64,000 nucleotides of DNA, from positions 281,054,709 to 281,118,708 of the forward strand of contig CM069432.1 of the NCBI GenBank assembly GCA_035610365.1, in the 5' to 3' direction. The number at the start of each line of letters is the position of its first letter. The stretch's first letter is position 1. The DNA is from Aquatica leii (taxonomy: Eukaryota; Arthropoda; Insecta; Coleoptera; Lampyridae). A program made the position numbers and the translations under genes. The notes under the pieces are model-generated. The model saw nothing but the letters and a program-made list of their open reading frames with translations, was not told where the DNA came from and made no database searches. Positions 36,031 through 47,205 of this stretch are shown in pieces.

Positions 36031-37157
36031 CTAGCAATACGGGGCACTAAATCCCGTTTAATGAGGGTTGCTCTTATCGCCACGCAATCTGTGACAACCT
36101 TAAAGCGCACTCCTAATAAGTAAACCCGAAAGCGTCTTATAGATTCTACAACCGCCAAGGTCTCCAGTTCATTACTATGGTACACAGGTACACAGGTACA
36201 CAGGTTGCAGTGCTCGCCCCTCTCCTTTGCCCCTCTGCATCAAAATACCACCCAGCCCCCATTTGCTTGCGTCGATGTGTAATTCTCTTTCCGCCTGGCT
36301 GTCGTATAAGGACAACACCGGTCTCTTGGACAGACAACCTTTCAATGTCTCGAATGCTTTCTGATGCTCGCCACTCCAAGTCCACTCAACGCCCTTCTTA
36401 GTAAGATTCGTAAAAGGCCTCGCCAGCACTGAAAAATTCATAACAAATTTCCTAAAATAAGAAGCAAGACCAACAAACTGTCTAACGCCGTGAACATTAG
36501 TGGGAACAGGAAACTCCTCTACGGCTCGCACCTTCCACCGGCCAGGACAAATGCCTTTTGCACATATCTTGTGTCCCAGATATTCTACTCGGTCCATCAG
36601 GAAAGTGCATTTATCGCTTCAGTTTTACACCTGCCCTAGAAATAAGTTCCAACACCGTATGTTAGATAGAATTTTAACCCTTGAACCATATCTAAAGTAG
36701 TAAAGTACCTTTCATTTGCCAACCGATCTATTTGATCAGATATTAATGGTAGTGGATACTTGACTTTGACAGTTATAGCATTTAACGCCCTATAATCAAC
36801 ACACAACCGCATGTCGCCAGACTTTTTTGGCACCAACACAATAGGACTAGCATACGCTGACTGGCTTTCCCGTATAACGCCTGCTTCTAAAAGAAATTGG
36901 ACCTTTTGGCGTACTACCTGACGCTCCGACAATGACAACCTATACGACCGGTGATATATTGGCACATTAGTGGTTTGCTTAATTTCCATTTCGCCCAGGC
37001 CAGTGGATTCCAAGTCATCATCGCCTCGCGAAAAACAATGCGCTTTGTTTTGTAACAATGTAAACAACCGCCTCTTACAGTCATCTGATACTCCGCCTAC
37101 ATTCGTGCATGTCAAATCAAGCATGCATAGTTTATTAATACCGTTAATAGCGCCCAT
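36031..37157 (-). pseudogene. pol: RT and RNase H of gypsy element C, RT palm deleted
   Basis: Minus strand. The RT begins with LLEAGVIRESQSAYASPIVL and LCVDYRALNAITV, followed by FTTLDMVQG. Directly after this, near 36655-36670, the reading jumps to TVLELISRAGVKLK (in another frame) and then DRVEYLGHKICAKG. The sequence that should lie between, with the FGL motif and the YLDD catalytic box, is absent. The connection (VRQFVGLASYFRKFV) and RNase H (LHIDASKWGLGGIL) follow. An 8-bp triplication at 36179-36202 then shifts the RNase H frame. The copy cannot encode an active RT. Confidence 0.8.
36179..36202. repeat. GGTACACA triplication disrupting RNase H of element C
   Basis: Three perfect copies of an 8-bp unit. 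With one copy instead of three the RNase H frame would continue (LQPVYHSNELET), so 16 extra bases were gained, shifting the frame. Confidence 0.75.
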
Positions 37158-37159
37158 CG

Positions 37160-37640
37160 GAGTACCACTTTGCTGAAGTACTTACATGCTCACCTGGTTC
37201 GCCATTAAGTACTTCCACTTCTTCTTCACATCTTCCGCTAAAACCACCGGACGCCGGGGTGGTTCGCCTTCGAGTGTCAATCGCCTAAGAATGTCACTAA
37301 CGTCATCCTGAGTCGTCAGCACCGCCTTGCTGCCACGCACCACCAACGTGACGTTAGGACTCTGAATCGCTGGCTGACCTAGCAACAACCCGATTCGCCC
37401 CATGTCAGAATTAGTTTCTAACGCCGTGATGTCCAATTGAAACGCACTCATCACCAGAGTGATTTGTACGCAGCCGTTGCTAGTGGCTACACCGCCGCCA
37501 AACCCGCATAAGGATATGCCAGCAGCAGAACAATCCACAGGTAGTGCTAAACGCCGCGCCGTGTGTCCTGCCATAATATTTTATTCGTTACCGGTATCAA
37601 TATATACGCGTACCGCCTCGCCATTGACATACGCCGTCTA
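37160..37640 (-). pseudogene. pro: Protease of gypsy element C
   Basis: Minus strand. VYIDTGNE near 37605 is the retropepsin active site, broken by a stop just after it. The following segment LETNSDMGRIGLLLGQPAIQ contains the usual G-x-x-LLLG-x-x-x-I flap/strand that ends this domain. It lies between the Gag zinc knuckle and RT, as expected. Confidence 0.65.
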
Positions 37641-37692
37641 TCTAAAAACTGAATCGCTTGGAGTGATTAATAATCTCACCTGCGTTTGCTCT

Positions 37693-38160
37693 TCAGTTCG
37701 ATTCTATGAGCAGCTTGCAGCCTAGTGGCCTGTTCCGCCTGTACCTGTCTACCCTAGGCTTTGGACAGTCTCGGCTCATGTGATCGCCAAGCTCTTGGCA
37801 GTTGTAATATCTCACCGTATCTTGCGTTGGTAAGCGTCGTTTGATACCAGTCACACAAATCTTAGACGCTATGGTTCGAGCTATCGCCGTTGCAGGCGCA
37901 GCTATTTCGCCCACCTGGTAGCTGTCTAGCCCCGCCAGGAAGTTGTTATATAGTACCTCCGGCAGGCTAGCACAAACGCCGTGTGCGCTTACCCGCAACT
38001 CCATTGGCAAGCAATCGATAATACATGAAACGGCATTTCCGCCTGAAACGCCAACCCTTGCACACAATGCCAGTTTAGTATGGTAATATGCAGTCATCGT
38101 CTCAGAATCAGTCTTACGCCTTGACATCATTTCTCTGAGCGTGATTAAATTATAAAATTA
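37693..38160 (-). pseudogene. gag: Gag C-terminal part of gypsy element C
   Basis: Minus strand. LREMMSRRKTDSETMTAYYH followed by KLALCARVG fits the end of a retrotransposon Gag capsid domain. A zinc knuckle follows, YYNCQELGDHMSRDCPKP, in which the first Cys of CX2CX4HX4C has become Tyr. The frame closes upstream near 38160, and the N-terminal half of Gag is missing. CG-rich sequence up to about 38290 may be leftover leader. Confidence 0.65.
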
Positions 38161-38299
38161 CTTACAGTACAATTACCCCCAGTATCGCCTATTCACAATC
38201 ACTTAGATTATTACTCAATTACAACGCCGTGTATCGCCCGTTTAAATCACCTGTAAATCGTCGTTTACAAACACCTTTTAAGCACGTAGTTTTATCCCA

Positions 38300-41200
38300 C
38301 TTCTGATTTGTTAAATAAAACTTTACTTAACTTAACTTACGTCTTCTCATAATGGTCTCTTTCAGAAATTATGTTTATTTTCATATTTTGTTTAGATTTT
38401 GATGGTAACAAGTTTTCTATTCGTTTTTGTGCACTTTTTTCAAAATACTTGGTCAATTCTTGCAGATTCATTGTGATAAAATCAATTTGACAAATAAATA
38501 ATTAAACGTTAAACTATTTATTGTTTTAAACTACCAGACTTTTAATAGAAACTTTTTAGTTTTTATTTTATATTAAGTTAAAAATAAAATCTCGGTTCAG
38601 AGAACCTCGTGCTACATCACGTTGCTCTCCGGGCGTAATCATCGTAATAACGCCTTAAATGCATAAATACACACTAATATGTGTAATTGTTTGTTTTTAA
38701 TTAGTCAGTTTATATCAAAACGTGGAAATAAAAAACTAAATTATGTAAATTTAAAATGTGAAAATAACACTAATATAGTATACACTAAGTACAAAAGTCC
38801 ATTAATTAAATTTTCATTATTCAAATGTATTGTTTTTAATGTTTTATGTAAATTCTTAAATCAACTAAATCCATGTTTTTTAACTTGAACGTCATTAGAG
38901 GTAAGGGCGCCAAGTAAAGTGTCCACGAAGAGTACACCCTAAGAACTTACCTTAAAAAGTGTACTGACATTAGGATGAAATTTAAATGTTTTTAAGTTGT
39001 AATTTATTAATTCTAACGCTCAAAATGTATAAAACTATTAATCTTAATAAATCCGCAAAAATTACTAAACAAACATTAAACACAATTAACACAAAATTCG
39101 TTTGTCTGTATTCAGAAAGATTTTAAATTTATTAGTTACTAAAAAAATTAGTAAATTATATTGTATTTATTTTCTATTATTTCATAACTTTTACTTATTA
39201 AAATGTTTAGACAAATTGCAAATTTACCTTAATTTTTTTTAAATTTTATGCACGAAATAAATAAAGAGGCGCAAAGCAATAAACTTTTAACGACAATTTT
39301 AAATAAGAAGTGCCCGAATTATATCTTTAAACGAGTATTTCAATGCAAATTAAATGATACATTAAAAAGTTGATTATTAAACTAAAAGAAGTTACCATAA
39401 TGCATTTGCTTTGGTTTTTCTTTGCAACGATTAAGCGCACTGCTAATTATCGTAACAGTTATCGACTTGTGTTGTTATTTGCCTGTGTTTTCTTAATATA
39501 AGACATTTATAGTCTAATTAATAATTACTAGTAATAATTTTTCAGTTCTTGAAAAATCAAGTCAACGGCCCCGTGCGGTTAACCCGTGCCGAGCAGGTGA
39601 ATTCACCTGCTAAATCGTTCGTATTTTTAAGCACCTGGAAGGAAATAAATAACAGATACACCTAAGTTTACAAACATTTTTTTTTAATTTTGCATTAGTT
39701 TACTTTTATACTTTCTGGTTTAGAAATTGATTATTGTCGCATATTTTCTACATATTTCCGCTTTCACCGTAAAATTTATCGATTTTTGTGTAAACCACGA
39801 AGGAGTTCCTAAACTAATTAAGATAGGAAGAATTTGAAAGGCATTCATTTGCAAAATTCGTCCTCATTTAGATGTATGTTGCTGTCGCAATATTTATGAT
39901 TAATTTAAACAGGAAGAATATTTATAAATTTAATTACAAGTATTTGACCTTGATATGCACCTGTAGATTCCAACCTCTACACCTGTATCAACGTCTACCC
40001 GCCCTAATGATAATGGTCGAAGTAGCAACCCTACAACCACTTCTTAAGAAGCACGTAATCTATAAAATGGTAAAGCTATAATAGCTTAATAGTAACGCTT
40101 TGGCACAAATTTTGAGCGCACCTGAAGTAATGCATGCAATAAATAATTAATGTATACCGGAGAAATTAAATTCTTTAAGGTATGGTACATGTTACAGAAA
40201 AATTTAAAAAATGAGTAACAAAGCACAATTTTCTTAGTTTTGAAAATCTAAAAATTGTTGCAGGATATTTTTTTAGTGCAATTACTTAATCTTGTTGTAT
40301 TTTTGTGATTAAGATAAAAAATACTTTAGTATTGATTTAAAAACATCATGTATTTGAGGAACGTTAAAATGACTGGGGTTTTACATAAATCCATAATAAA
40401 ATACCTAAAATCGTCACTTTTATTTTTATAAACAAGCAATGATTCCTGCCTATTAAATTCGATTAATCACAATTAAATTAATCAATATTTTCTTAAAAAA
40501 ATTACCGCAGTAATCATTTAAGTAAAAGTGCGTACCAAAAAACTATATGAATTTAATTGTTAAAAAAAATCATTTTTTTTGAAATAATTTATATCTAACT
40601 AGTTTTTATTTATATGAAATATTTTAATATACAAAGAACCGGTAAAATATAACAAAAAATACAATATCCTGTTTCTTTTATTTTCTGAATTGCAACACTT
40701 ACCATTTTAACGAAGTTATGTAAAATACGTAATTCTAATTCTAAAATATAAAATTATGTCATGCTCCTACATTTCTTTACGATAAATCTAATTTTTTCAC
40801 TATATTTAACGAATAAATGCAAATTAATCGATGCTCGATGAATAACCGCAAAAAAACAACCTAACTTAAAATTTGATGTTTAATATCAAACACGATTAAA
40901 ATTGAAAGCAGAAGATAGTTGAGTACATGTTTTCAAAACATTAGAAAATGCATAAAGTATGCATGCAAATATGCACCTAAAATATGCATTTATAAAACAA
41001 CGTAATAAGTAGTTTTTTAAACTATAAATTTTTTATTGTAAGAAGTGTTTTTCTAGGTTATCTAAAATAAAACTATGCTGTTTATTTGTTAACACTAAAT
41101 TGTACGCGAAAAATCTGCGTTCCACTTCACAAAACCTCAGTGGAGCAAATTTAAATTGAACTAGTAAAATCGTCATTATCGCAGAAATGCCCTAAATTGA

Positions 41201-41320
41201 TCGTGTTATTTATATAGATTTTGACAACCTTCATTTTTTGAAATACGACGCAAATTTTTTTGAAAATGTTTAACTTTGTTGCCTACAGAGTCATGAATTT
41301 TAATATTTTCATACCAAAGA
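38300..41320. other. AT-rich DNA with no recognisable gene
   Basis: No coding family seen. The only notable local structure is a perfect palindrome at 39592-39611, listed separately. Confidence 0.55.
39592..39611. repeat. Perfect 20-bp palindrome
   Basis: AGCAGGTGAATTCACCTGCT is its own reverse complement. It follows a GC-rich segment (CCCGTGCGGTTAACCCGTGCC) in otherwise AT-rich DNA. Confidence 0.7.
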
Positions 41321-41326
41321 TACAGT

Positions 41327-41590
41327 CTTGCTCAAATGTATTAGACACTCATGGAAATACTCAATCTTGATTTTATTATTGAATTTCTAAGAAAACCTGT
41401 CTGTCTCTATTTAAGTTTAAGGTCAATAAGAAAACCCTATTGTGTAAAAAAACAATAGCTTCAAAAACAGAAGTAACTACAATGTTTCAACATATTTTAG
41501 TACGTCAATGATTGTTGGTGATGTTTATACGCTTTACAAATAAAGTGCGACTGTTATTATTATTTACATTTTTAGCTGTAGTTTTATTTC
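41327..41590 (+). mobile_element. Possible Tc1-like terminal sequence
   Basis: ATACAGTCTTGCTCAAATGT near 41326 resembles the TA plus CAGT...GCTCAAAAGTAT ends of Tc1 elements. I found no matching inverted copy and no transposase beside it, so this is weak. Confidence 0.25.
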
Positions 41591-41595
41591 ATTAT

Positions 41596-42028
41596 TGTAA
41601 GGCTGACGGTAGAAGTTTTATTCTGCTATCAACAGTACTATTTACAAAAGTTACAAAATTATACTAACACTAGAAGTATTTACAGGCAGAGGTATTTAAG
41701 ACAGTAAAGTCTGAAAGAGTTCAAAAGTCGTCCGTGAAGAAGGTCTTAAGTTTAAGTTACCACGAATTACGAGCACTAACACTGGCGTTACGTTACCGCG
41801 GCTGGTTAGCGTCACCTGAGGATGTCCGGGACGTCAGCCCTGAAGCGACAACTGGTGATCACGTGTTGAGGTGGTTTTAATAGAAGAACCGTATTGCCTA
41901 AGAAGTTCTTACGGAAAGAAGCCGTCTTAGTGGTTGATCGTTGAGCCAGGTGGCTGCACTGGTGAGGGACGCATGTACTGCGTGTTTTGTGAGTGTCTGA
42001 CTAGCAGGCGTTTTATGGGTCTGTTACA
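41596..42028 (-). mobile_element. 3' LTR of gypsy element B (about 433 bp)
   Basis: Minus strand. A purine tract (CAGAGGGGAAG) just after the integrase stop is followed by TGTAACAGACCC at 42028, the proposed LTR start. It would end GCCTTACA at 41596, giving TGTAA/TTACA ends. AATAAAACTT about 20 bases before the end is a fitting polyadenylation signal. There is no second LTR for confirmation. Confidence 0.5.
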
Positions 42029-42067
42029 GACTTCCCCTCTGAATCCTTATGACGTCCAGACGAGGAT

Positions 42068-43130
42068 TCAGTCAGGGTTGACCTTTCTCGGTCGTCCCCT
42101 TTTCCTAATTGGTGCATTGGGCACTTCCTCCGGGTTACCATAATATGGGGTGATGGCCGATGTGTGGTAGGTTCCTACCAGCTCACCACCTTCTTTATGG
42201 GCTATTTCGTACGTCGTAGGTGACTTTTTCTGTAGCACTCGGTACGGGCCATCTCGGCGGGATACAAGTTTGCTCGTTGTTCCCTTTTCTTTATTGCTTA
42301 GAATGTGCGTTTTGATGAGGACCAGGTCTCCAGGCCGGTAGTCAGGTGGCTCCCGACGGGTTTTATCGTATTTCTTTCGTTGTTCTTGTTTCCCTTCTTG
42401 TTGTAATCGGGCTTTTCGGATACTTCCGGTTAGCTGCATTAGGATTTCCGAAATGAAGTTGTCGGACTGTATTATGGACCTTTGGTCGCGAGTGACGTCG
42501 TCCGTCGTTCTGAGTTCTCTACCAAACGTTAATTAAGCGGCTGTTGTTTGGGTGGACTCGCTTTTGGTTGTGTTCATGGCGAAGCGAATCGCTGATAGAA
42601 ACAGAAATAGGCTGTTTGTTGCTGTTTAGTTAGTATTGCCAACTGTGCTTTTAAATCCCTAGGCAGTAGGTCACATGCTGTATTGCCGCGCTTACGAACT
42701 GCGTACCGTTGTCGCTTAGGAGGCGGCGTAGTGTTCCGAATCGCAGGAAAACTCCGTTGATAAGTGTCTGGGCGCACGTGGTAGCATCATCTCGCTCGAG
42801 CGGGAATAATTCTACCCATTTGGAGGTGACATCTTCAACGATGAATATCCACCGGTGACCAGTGGTTGCTTGCGGGAGAGGTCCGAACCGGTCTATTGCC
42901 AGTTGTTCGAAACCCCTCATGGATGCTGGCGTTTGGAGAAGGCCGACGGGATTCAAGTTTGTTGGCTTGTATTTTTGGCACTCAGAACAAGTTTTCGTGT
43001 AGTCTGCAATAAAGCGACGCATGGCGGTCCAGTAGCACCTTTCTGCTACCTTTTGGTATGTTCTTTCAGCTCCGTAGTGTCCTGCCGTGGGAGCGTCGTG
43101 ATGGTCGGCTAGGACGGTCATGCTGTGGGA
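42068..43130 (-). pseudogene. pol: Integrase of gypsy element B, catalytic Glu deleted
   Basis: Minus strand. The zinc domain (HHDAPTAGHYGAERTYQKVA...CSECQKYK) and the two catalytic Asp motifs (AIDRFGPLP and LLSDNGTQFVS) are intact in 43121-42651. After YCLGI the reading passes directly to RDLKAQLAIL: the block that should hold the catalytic Glu is missing. Two frameshifts follow before the C-terminal domain (42439-42068), which has KYDKTRREPPDYRPGDLVLI, the usual GDLVL strand, and ends with a basic KRGRPRK motif like an AT-hook. The family appears to be a gypsy lineage with a basic integrase tail. Confidence 0.8.
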
Positions 43131-44130
43131 CTACTAGTTGTGCGTTCTCTGAATCCGACTCTGGTGCGTATCTGTACAAGACACCTTGGCTCGTTAAGTA
43201 TCCCTTGGACGTCCAACTTCCGAGATCTGCTCCGTTGGTTTCGAAGCTTTTTTTGATCTTTTCTATTTCTCCGTCTTTCAGTTCAGACCTGCGAGGAACG
43301 TCAATAGACACGATACATATTTCGCATGCGAGAACTTCATGTGGTCCACACGGTGGTCTGGATAGGGCGTCAACAAGTACGTTGTGTTTTCCAGGTGTAT
43401 CCTTGACCGTGAGCTGATATGGCTGTAACGTTAGGGCTCAACGGGCTAGCCTGCCTGTAGGCGTCTTTAGTGACATTTAGTGGTCCGTAAGGAGCGTTAC
43501 TGGACGTTCTTCGATGTACCCCCGGAATTTTCCCACTGCCCAAACTACGGCTAGTGCTTCTCGTTCAGTGGAGCTGTAGTTTCTTTCGGCAGGGGTGAGG
43601 AGACGACTTGCATATTCAACCGGACGTTCCTCTGCGGCTTCCCACTGCGATAGGACTGCGATAGCACTGTATCCAAGTCTTTAAAATGTTTATCTCGTGA
43701 TTCCGACAGAGCAATAATGTCATATAGGTATGCTAGAACTGTTACATCCGCCAATCCCGCGCGAAGACGATCGATTAACCGTTGGAAGATTGCTGGAGCA
43801 TTTCGTAGTCCAAAGGGCATACGGTTAAACCGGTACAGCCCAAACGGGGTAATGAAGGCGGTTTTGTCTTTGTCGCTGTCGCGAATCGGTACCTGCCAGT
43901 AGCCGGCTCGTAAGTCCATAGTTGACAGGACGGTGGCTTTGGCAGCGTGGAGGAGATCATCCGTCCGCGGAAGAAGATAATGGTCAGCGGTGGTAATGCT
44001 GTTCAACCTTTGGTAGTCGACGCAGACTCTTACTTCTCCATTCGGCTTTGGAACCATTACCACTGGAGCAGCCTAGGCGGATTCGCATTCTCCAATGATT
44101 TGTAACCGGCGTTGAAATTTGGTCGTGAAT
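43131..44130 (-). pseudogene. pol: RT and RNase H of gypsy element B, YLDD mutated and thumb deleted
   Basis: Minus strand. The RT starts in QIIGECESA and a stop, then AAPVVMVPKPNGEVRVCVDY, TMDLRAGYWQV and RFNRMPFGLRNAPAIF. The catalytic box reads AYLYDIIAL, so YLDD has become YLYD. After HFKDLDTVL the sequence jumps, at a local repeat of CTATCGCAGT, into the middle of RNase H (EYASRLLTPAERNYS, with ALAVVWAVGKFRGYI, read in other frames). The RT thumb, connection and the first half of RNase H are therefore missing. The RNase H tail has TPGKHNVLVDALSRP. The 5' half of the element (gag, protease) is absent. Confidence 0.8.
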
Positions 44131-44744
44131 CTTTTGTAAAAGACCCTGTATTTGAATGTATTTTGGCTTGATTATAAGCGATTGAGTATTTCACGTTAAA
44201 GCATCGAAAACGTTCACTCGTTTAATTTTATTACGTCAATTTAAGTTGATTTGTATTTAATAATTATTTCACAATTATTATTGGTTTTTTTTAAACGCAT
44301 AAAGATCCGTGGTCTTTATTACGATTTAGTATTTTATTTCTGGTTATTGCATTGGATTAACAACTTTATCTAATTTATGGTTTCCTTTCTGGAATAAAAT
44401 TTGAAACATTTTCTTAGTATCTACTTTTGTTTATTTTAAACCCATTTTCGAGCGCGAATGTTTTTGTTTGGTGGTTTTAGCTGAGTATGCGATTTTTATG
44501 GGAATATTCTTTCGCGGTGCGTAACTTTGGTACTTACCCTGATAAAAAGGTAAAATGTGGCAAACCTCATAAATAAGGGTGGCGATAGCGATAAGATCAT
44601 TCGATCAATTTAATTCAATCATTCGTAAGCGATAAGCGATTATTCCATTTTACTGATTCCATCATTATTCTTAAGTGAGAATTCTTCGATTACAATTACC
44701 TAAAATGTAAGCATAAATGATTCTTCCGTATTTCAATTTCAAAA
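44131..44744. other. Unassigned segment between elements B and A
   Basis: About 610 bases separate the truncated RT of B from the truncated integrase of A. No coding pattern is visible. It may be the target DNA or an unrecognised LTR; no paired terminal repeat was found. Confidence 0.4.
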
Positions 44745-45432
44745 CTCGCCACCAGAATGTATTTATTTCACGAATCGGATTCTAGGAACGGCCCTGCGAT
44801 GTCAATCGCTACTTTTTCCAAAGAGCTTCCTACGTTGTATTGCTTCATGGGTGCTTTGTACTTTCTCGCTGGACCATTTCCTGAAGAGCAGACCGTGCAC
44901 TTCCGCCACCATTTCATGACGTCCTCTTTGCAGTTCATCCAGTAGATTCGTTCTCGCACTTTACCGAACGTCTTCTTAACGCCAAAGTGTCCTCCTGATG
45001 TCCCATCGTGGAGATGCTTCAACACTTCTGACACCCGGCTCTTTGGCACTACCAACTGTATTCTATTTCCCGTGCCCTCGAAAATTTCTAGGGATCGCTT
45101 AACAAGACCGTCTTCTACTATCAAAGAGTTCTATTGCGCCCAATACGCTGTGATGTTTCTGCCCAAAACACTGATTTCTTTCCAGGTTGCTCGTCGACCG
45201 TTTTCTTTCCAGTCCAAGAGTAGTCTTATTTCAGGATCGTTTTCTTGTTCGTAACGTAACTGCTTGGATTCCAATTCGTCATTAACCATAGTAGTTCTCC
45301 GGAGGCATTCAACTTTTTCTTCCAGTCGCGAACAATGGCTGCAGTCCGCCGGACATGGTCTTTTGGACAGGGCATCAGCGTTCCGATGACTGCTTTCGGC
45401 ACGTCATAGTCATACTCTTGCAGTCTCTCAAT
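44745..45432 (-). pseudogene. pol: N-terminal integrase of gypsy element A, truncated after the first Asp
   Basis: Minus strand. The zinc domain HLHDGTSGGHFGVKKTFGKV...ERIYWMNC...CTVCSSGNGP and the first catalytic motif AIDIAGPFLESDS are present. One base later the next conserved strand (NKYILVV) can be read in another frame, and then the sequence changes. The second and third catalytic residues are absent. Between here and RNase H the reading shows several frameshifts and a stop near 45130. Confidence 0.75.
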
Positions 45433-46240
45433 CTATCTTGCCACTTGTCTTTCTGGGTTACGGAACTGCAGTAGCCATTTTAAAGCGGCGTGGTCAGTTC
45501 TCAGTAAAAAATTTCGTCCATACAAATATTTGTAGAAATGTTCGATGGACTTGACGACTGCTAAAAGCTCCCTCCTAGTCACGCAATAATTCTTTTCTGA
45601 CCTGGATAAAACCTTGCTAAAATACGCGATAACTTTTTCTTGTCCATCTTGAACCTGCGAAAGGAATTTTTCCATCTTCTCTTGGATAACTCAAAATCGG
45701 CAAAGTGACTAGGGACTGTTTTAGTTGATGGAAAGAATTTTCGCAGTCTTCATTTCATCTAAATCTGCTCTTTCCTTCGTCAATTTCGTCAAAGGTTTGG
45801 CAATATTGGGAAATCCGGGTACAAATCGTCTATAATAGGTGCACAACCCAAAGAAACTTCGGACCTGATGTTTGTCGATTAGTCTTGGCCATGGTTGCAC
45901 TGCTCGCATTTTGTCTGGGTCAGCCTTTAACCACAAACCAGGTCCAAACGTAAAAGCTGTTTTTTCACGATCCTTGGGTTCCAATTCTACCTGCCAGTAA
46001 CCACTCTTTAAATCTAACGTGGAAAACCACTGGGATCCTGACAGGGTGTCTAACGTATCGTAAATTCTAGGTAAAAAGTAGCTGTCCTTTTTGGCCACGC
46101 CGTTTAGCTGTTTGTAGTCTACGCAAAACCTCGTTGATCCATCCTTCTTCTTTACGAGTACCACTGGGGATGTCCATGGGCTACTTGAAGGTTTAATCAC
46201 GGTTTTGGAATTTGGTAGTAAGAATGTCCAATAAATGTTG
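45433..46240 (-). pseudogene. pol: RT and RNase H of gypsy element A with two internal deletions
   Basis: Minus strand. The RT opens with [20 protein letters not shown] and [10 protein letters not shown], then [14 protein letters not shown] and [11 protein letters not shown]. There the frame continues without interruption into [15 protein letters not shown], which belongs after the palm: the FGL motif and YLDD box have been removed by an in-frame deletion. The connection ([18 protein letters not shown]) follows. A second deletion joins YPREDGK to LSQVQDGQEKVIAYFSKVL, removing the RNase H TDAS catalytic Asp. Both junctions look precise rather than decayed. Confidence 0.8.
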
Positions 46241-46399
46241 TGGACACTTCTTCGACGTATCTTCGTTAGACTTCACGCATCTCGTATTTGTGATACTGGC
46301 GTGCTTTGGCCTACCACGGTCTTCTTTTTCAACGTTACAGGATCTGAGTTGATGTTTAAGATCCTTACTGGCACTCGTACTAAAGTTCTGCCAACGAGT

Positions 46400-47205
46400 A
46401 GTCCCTATTCAACTAAGCCGCCCTCCATCGGTTCAATCGAGCGTATGTAGCCTTTCCGGAGATTTCGATCCAGGCGTGCTATCACTACATTTTCAGTCCT
46501 TGCAGGCAGAGTCACGTCTTCACTCAATAAGATTCGCGCGGCTGCCTTCTCTGACGAATGAAAAGGAATTTTTTCATTGTCGATCTTTAGGACATCGTTC
46601 TTCAAATCCAAATGGAACCCATACTTCTTTATCACATTCATTCCTAGGATAACTTCTTCCGTGATGTCGGCTTCCAGTACTTGATGGTCGAGTACTCCAT
46701 TTCCCAAACCGTCGCCGTTCGAAGTCGTACTGTTACTGGTGATGTCTTCTCGTTTTCCAATAACATGTCAGAACGAATGATGGTCTTCGTCGCCCCCGTG
46801 TCAACCAGTAACTGAACACTTCTTCCATTGATCTTACCATCGATATAAATGCTATGCAATTGCTCCATCGGCGATGCCATTTGAATTGTAATCTCCAGAG
46901 CCTGACTAGATGAGAATAATTTTGGTCTCTTTTGGTCGCCTCGTTCCAAATTTTCTAGCACTCTTGTTGTCCTCTTCTTAGGTTTAGTACGATGCCGTCG
47001 TACATGGCCTATTTCACCGCAGTTCATAGTTGTCACTCCTCTTTCCCAAAGTATTCGTCACGCTATCTCCTCGATGCTTTCCAGTGTCTGCGCGGGTACG
47101 TCTGCAGCACAGCAGAGTCTATGACCGTCTCGTTGCGATGCTTGATTTGCTACTTCAAATTCCAAAGCATGCACCAAAGCGTCATCCAATGTCTTCGGTC
47201 CAGCT
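46400..47205 (-). pseudogene. pro: Gag C-terminus and protease of gypsy element A
   Basis: Minus strand, downstream of the solo LTR. KTLDDALVHALEFEVANQAS is the conserved Gag C-terminal segment, continuing directly from the Gag on the other side of the LTR. A single CCHC-like zinc motif (MNCGEIGHVRRH) follows in a frame with a stop before it. The protease has VQLLVDTGATKTII with an intact DTGA at about 46800-46811, then ITEEVILGMNVIKKYGFHLD, the C-terminal ILGxxxL strand, after a frameshift near 46690. Confidence 0.8.

Noticed and set aside
36970-37725. Plus-strand frames opposite element C
   Set aside because: Antisense to RT and protease; no independent features.
42855-43417. Plus-strand frames opposite the element B integrase
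   Set aside because: They are antisense shadows of a strand with clear integrase motifs.
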